Source of the DNA: Galerina marginata
Taxonomy: Eukaryota; Basidiomycota; Agaricomycetes; Agaricales; Galerinaceae
Direction of reading: 5' to 3'
NCBI GenBank assembly: GCA_023014335.1
Contig: JAECYW010000007.1
Location: 1,550,001-1,614,000 of the forward strand
Length of the DNA: 64,000 nt
The position numbers and the translations under genes were made by a program. The notes beneath the pieces were generated by a model. That model searched no databases. It was not told where the DNA came from and saw nothing but the letters and a program-made list of their open reading frames with translations. Position 1 is the first letter of the stretch; each line of letters begins with the position of its first letter. Below are positions 60,035 to 64,000 of this stretch, one piece after another.

Positions 60035-62412
60035 ATGCCAGGCCCCGGTAACCAAGGAAGGAGTCGTAAACACGCCAAAAAACCCACCACTTCATCGCGT
60101 TCCGTTCCCGAGGCTGAAGATGCTCTTGTCCGCGAGTTTCAGGAAATTCTAGGCTGGAAGGATAAGATAGACAGGGTATGCCAGTTTTTAAGGCTTCCTA
60201 GTATGTGCATGTCGCCTTTATCCATGGTATACTTAATGGGTTCTTTCCCCGAAGATCTAGACACTCGCAATGGGTTGAAAAGGATTCACGCGAACTTCAA
60301 TGACATACACTCTCGAATGGAGGAATTATATCGAGCGAGTGAAAATCATATCATGATTCAAGGCGCCATTGTAGGAATACTCTCCAGAATGTCTGTCGAT
60401 TCTATCCTGAGGAACAAGCTTTTCGAAAAAGGTGTTGTGCACTATCTATCCCATATCACTGTACAGTAGTAATTGCTGATGAAGAGTACAGACATCTTGA
60501 ATAAAATCATGCCTCTTTTGCATGGGGAGGAAACACGACACCTTGCTCTTCTTTCATTGAATATCATTACCCACCATGATGGTTCAAAGGCTGGAGTAGA
60601 AATTACCAACGACCTCATAAAGCTCATCCGCGATCTACCCGATGATAAAATTGTGGTCCAAGTCAGTGTATCCATCATAACTCGTTTGATCACGATAGCA
60701 TGCGGAGATACAAAACTTTCTACATATCCACAGGCCTTGGCATCGATTGACTTGGTGGAGGTTCTTAAAACGATCATGGAAGTGGTCAAGAAGCCTCATC
60801 CTGATTATGGTTCTATTGTCGAAAACGCCATCGATTTATTGTCGGCGTTGAGCTTGCAAAATTCTGCTGCGTTCCAGGCATATCCAACTGCTATTAGCTT
60901 TCTGGCTGCAGGGATGCGGAGCAAGGACTGGTCTTATCGTTGCATCTGTCTCCGCAACTTGATAAGGTTAAATTGCATAGACGAAGACGATTTGCCTCCC
61001 AGCTTCAGCGTTTTACACGAAGCTATTGACAAAATTATTGACTCAAAAATGCCGCCCCATTTGCTTGATATCATCGACGAATATGGCTCCATGAAGAGTC
61101 ACTTTCTAACTTACGCATTCTGCTCTTCTGAATCCGCCGAAGCCATCGTGGCCTACACCCGAAACCATGACCTCTACGCTTTGGGTCTGAAGCTGGCCTC
61201 ATTGATCGTGCAGACAAGGTATTCGATAACCCATAGCAATTTTGTCCACCCCGAGGCTGGTGATGTTAATTCGCCATTCCCATGGTGGATAGAAACCCTG
61301 CCCCTTTCCGCGAAGGTCATCAGGGAGAAAGGAAAGCCCGACGAGAGGGACGAAGCTGATATCCTGGACATCAATTACCTCGTCATCAAGGAACGCGGAC
61401 CAGAAGCCTTGGCAATGGCAAGACGAGGGATCGAGCGTAATCCAGAGCAGGGATACTTTTATTATGTTCTCTCGGTTTCTGAGAGTGGTGCTCAAGGCCT
61501 CCGCTTGGCAAAGAAGGGGATGAAGTGTAGGATTCTTGCGCCCCATCTAAAATATCTGCTGTTGGAGCGTGCCATCGAGTATGCAGCGGCTTTGGGCCTG
61601 TTGCAAGTTGTGAAGAACACTGACGACCCTTCGTGGAATGAAGGCGTCGCATTCTTCATGAGTGCCATTGAGGATGCCAAAGCTTACATTGAAGGCGCAC
61701 CTCCGGATGAACCATATATGAGGAATGCATGCTCTTTGTATGTGCTACTAAAGATCCTGGCGGAGCCAGACATCAGCCCAGATCTCAGTGAATTTGACGT
61801 GAGTTATGCCCTGTATCTGACTGCTTCTTAACCTCATAAGTTTGAAATAGGACACCCTCAAAAAGCTCAGCATTGCGACTCAGTTTTGTGACTTTTGTGG
61901 ATTTGCACCTTCGAAAAACGCAACGATTTTGACCCAGCAACTCGTACTCAAGTACTATCCGCTAGGTGTCAAGGAGTTCTCCAGTGTTTTTAAAAACTTT
62001 GATGAAGCGAAGTCAAACACTCGGGCTGTGGACCGGGAGAAAGCGGCTGATGACCTTGCAGACTGGTTGGAAGGTGTTGATCTTGAAGATAGTAGACGGC
62101 CGATTCCCCAAAAGCACGATCCCATCCCGGAGTCAGCAGCGAATGATGAAACAGTCATAATGTACAGATGCTCCTGGTGTCACAATACGTCCGCCTTATT
62201 GAGAAAATGTGAGTTTCTTATGTTTGGTATATCTTCAATGATACACCTTCTGCGTTTTGTAGGCAGGGGATGTGTACAGTCAAGGTATGCAATATACCAC
62301 TTGCTTTATTGAGACATTAGACTCAAACTATTTTATTTCCAGGTATTGTGATACATCTTGTCAAAAGGCCCATTGGCAACAACACAAGAAAGTATGCGGA
62401 AAACAAAGTTGA
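60035..62412 (+). CDS. MYND zinc-finger protein with helical repeat region
   Basis: 699 aa, molecular role unknown. Exons: 60035-60200, 60255-60431, 60492-61798, 61851-62208, 62263-62284, 62343-62412. The first 450 residues are all-helical and look like armadillo/HEAT-type repeats (NGLKRIHANFNDIHSRMEEL, ILSRMSVDSILRNKLFEK, HLALLSLNIITHHDG, VVQVSVSIITRLITIACGD). A middle part resembles TPR-like helices (ALAMARRGIERNPEQGYFYY). The C terminus is a complete MYND finger (about 655-699): YRCSWCHNTSALLRKC, RGCVQSRYCDTSCQKAHWQQ, HKKVC, with the C-x2-C, C-x3-C-like and H-x3-C spacing expected. MYND fingers bind proline-rich partners (known). The first intron donor at 60201 gives LPNLDTRNG, better than an earlier donor at 60177. 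Confidence 0.85.
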
Positions 62413-62826
62413 ATAGCCGTTCAAAGAAAACAACTGTATGAATATGTAATACATTTGTGGTTTGTCCCCGATCTTTGACATGTTCTCGTTTCAATCTCCA
62501 CTAGCGCAGGGAGCTCTTACACCATGATTTTTGCTTTTAAAATGCACCATGGTTTGCCAGAGTTAATTAAGTAAAGCTAATTTCTTTGTTTTGAATTCAA
62601 CGCAACCCTACCCAAAATTAGAGGTTGGTCCTGTCCTGTGCGGTCACGTCGTTTGCCTTCAGGATTGGGGGAAAAAACGGTAAGTATCCTTGTATATTAC
62701 TCGGTATATTATTAATGTCATTAAAAGACCACCCGAGCTTATTCAACACATTTCAAAAACTGGCCGGATACTATTCATAACTGAATACAAGTAATTATAA
62801 CTGAAGTTAAGGATGTTTTGCAAACA
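62413..62826. other. Intergenic between convergent genes
   Basis: 3' flanks of the MYND gene (+) and the UIM-like gene (-). No coding signal. Confidence 0.4.
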
Positions 62827-64000
62827 TTAGCTGTGAGTACTTTCATGCCCTTCCAAAGACAATTTTATTGCCAATTCCATTTCGCGAGTGAAAGCATCTG
62901 CTTCATCCTGACCTTCGAGCGGAGGTGCTACGAGATCTAAGCCTGATATGGACTGGCTCTTGGAATGCTGCTGAGATGATCCTTCTGAAACTACAAAACT
63001 CGATTGAGTCGACGAGCTGATTAATGAAGCTTGAGATCCCAAATCAGGGTTTTTTAGTTTATCGAGGTCAGAACCCGTGCTGGCGTCCTTTGCTCTTTCA
63101 GTTGCGTCTTGATAGAGTTGTTGCCTTGTTGGCGTATGAAGGATCTCCGCATTAAACCGGTCGACAATATGCTTCCTTTCCGCCTCTGTGCTGTGCTTCA
63201 CTGCTTTGCGGCCCTCAGCGATTCGGGTGAGGCGCTGGCGGATATACTCGGCTTTTCCAGACGGCGTTTCAGTTAATCTCCATGAGCCCTGTACGTTCAT
63301 CGTGACTAAATCCATGGCGTGTCGCTTCGATCCATGAACGACTATTTAAAAACGCATTTAAGTAGCGGAGCGCGAAGGAGAAGGAAAATAAAAGGGACTG
63401 ACGATATTTTAAGGCTCCAATCAGACCCTACAACAAACATTAAGTAGGGCTCTTAAATCTAACGCGCATTTATACGTACATCCTTTTTAGGTTCATGCTT
63501 GTATCCTGGGTCTATTATAGTTCCGGTCATGCCCTCATAGGAAGAAACTGTCGTGCCCTAAGAGCAAAGTTAGAGACCGTAGATAGAAGCTTGAGTGAAG
63601 CTCACTGTGTCTTTTCTCTTCGGGCTGCCTTCAAAGTCTGGGGTATCAAGGGCCATTTTTTCGTGGTCTTTATGCTTATGTTTGAGGCCATCGTGTACCG
63701 ACGCCAGAGCACCAACAATACCTAACACAACCGAAGTGAGCAGGCAAAGTCCACAAGAAAACGGGCAACCAACCATGTGCCGCCACGTAAGACGCGTCTG
63801 CTTTGCCGGCGGCGGAACTTGATGAAAAGAGTTTTTAGCATATCCTTCGTGGAACATATCTGGGACCACATACTGAAGAATGCCACCGATCTTCGTCCGG
63901 TGGGTCAGTGCCCAGAAAGTAGCGCTCGCCCCGCCAATGCTCATGGATTCAGGTTCCTCTTTATGTGATCCATATTCCTTGGAGCCTGAGATGAAGTTTT
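62827..64000 (-). CDS. Uncharacterised membrane protein with UIM-like C terminus (runs off the right edge)
   Basis: At least 330 aa are visible. Exons (low to high): 62827-63341, 63403-63427, 63480-63557, 63606 to beyond 64000. The frame stays open to the window end, so the start may lie outside; an internal ATG at 63944 is the alternative. Seen: IGGILQYVVPDMFHEGY, a hydrophobic segment (SCGLCLLTSVVLGIVGALAS) that may cross a membrane, SSYEGMTGTIIDPGYKHEPK, then GSWRLTETPSGKAEYIRQRL and a helical Lys/Arg-rich stretch. The last 20 residues contain EMELAIKLSLEGHE, matching the ubiquitin-interacting motif pattern (acidic-x-x-Ala-x-x-x-Ser-x-x-acidic). No known family; ubiquitin binding is inference. 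Confidence 0.68.

Overview
The window reads as nuclear DNA of a filamentous basidiomycete, most likely an agaricomycete (mushroom-forming) fungus. Genes are dense and lie on both strands. Most are split by many short introns of about 45-90 bases with GT..AG ends. Several families are fungal or typical of basidiomycetes: two DUF6699-type proteins, elongation factor eEF3, and a cytochrome P450 with a many-intron structure. No rRNA, tRNA, CRISPR array or prokaryotic operon was found. Gene models were built by hand, by joining reading frames across consensus splice sites so that phase and family motifs run through. Exon coordinates are given in each entry.

Layout, left half. A P450 runs off the left edge (1-1073, -). 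Two DUF6699 paralogues converge (3122-4685 + and 5318-6232 -). Next come an MFS transporter (6983-8863, -), a CCDC124/Oxs1-type ribosome-associated protein (9247-10344, +), calcipressin (11103-11874, -), a nuclear-looking protein of unknown function (13077-14496, +), a large cysteine-rich single-pass membrane protein (15332-18571, +) and a PP2C phosphatase (19338-21097, +). About 5 kb without convincing genes follows (21.1-26.06 kb). It holds a 244-bp MITE-like element with TA target duplications and three copies of a GTTACGCGTTAC motif. Two uncharacterised genes (26061-27298 - and 27739-29305 +) and an HMG-box protein (30681-32221, +) complete this half.

Layout, right half. This part is mostly conserved housekeeping: a serine carboxypeptidase (32953-35105, -), a LACTB2-like metallo-beta-lactamase (35854-37135, -), splicing factor CWC22 (37563-40529, +), a 22-exon Argonaute (40910-44719, -), eEF3 (45281-48746, -), V-ATPase subunit a (49333-52515, -), a coiled-coil protein (53208-54731, +), polyadenylation factor Pfs2 (54899-56960, -), a Hos2-type histone deacetylase (57409-59344, +), a MYND-finger protein (60035-62412, +) and a membrane protein with a UIM-like C terminus that runs off the right edge (62827-64000, -).

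Functionally the region is a normal euchromatic mix rather than one pathway. RNA-level functions are well represented (Argonaute, CWC22, Pfs2, eEF3, CCDC124), but their adjacency does not by itself show co-operation. I do not see a clear new multi-gene system. The best leads are the MITE with its ACGCGT cores, the 6- and 8-nt Argonaute microexons with Asp at the fourth catalytic position, the receptor-like cysteine-rich membrane protein, and several lineage-specific proteins without recognisable domains.
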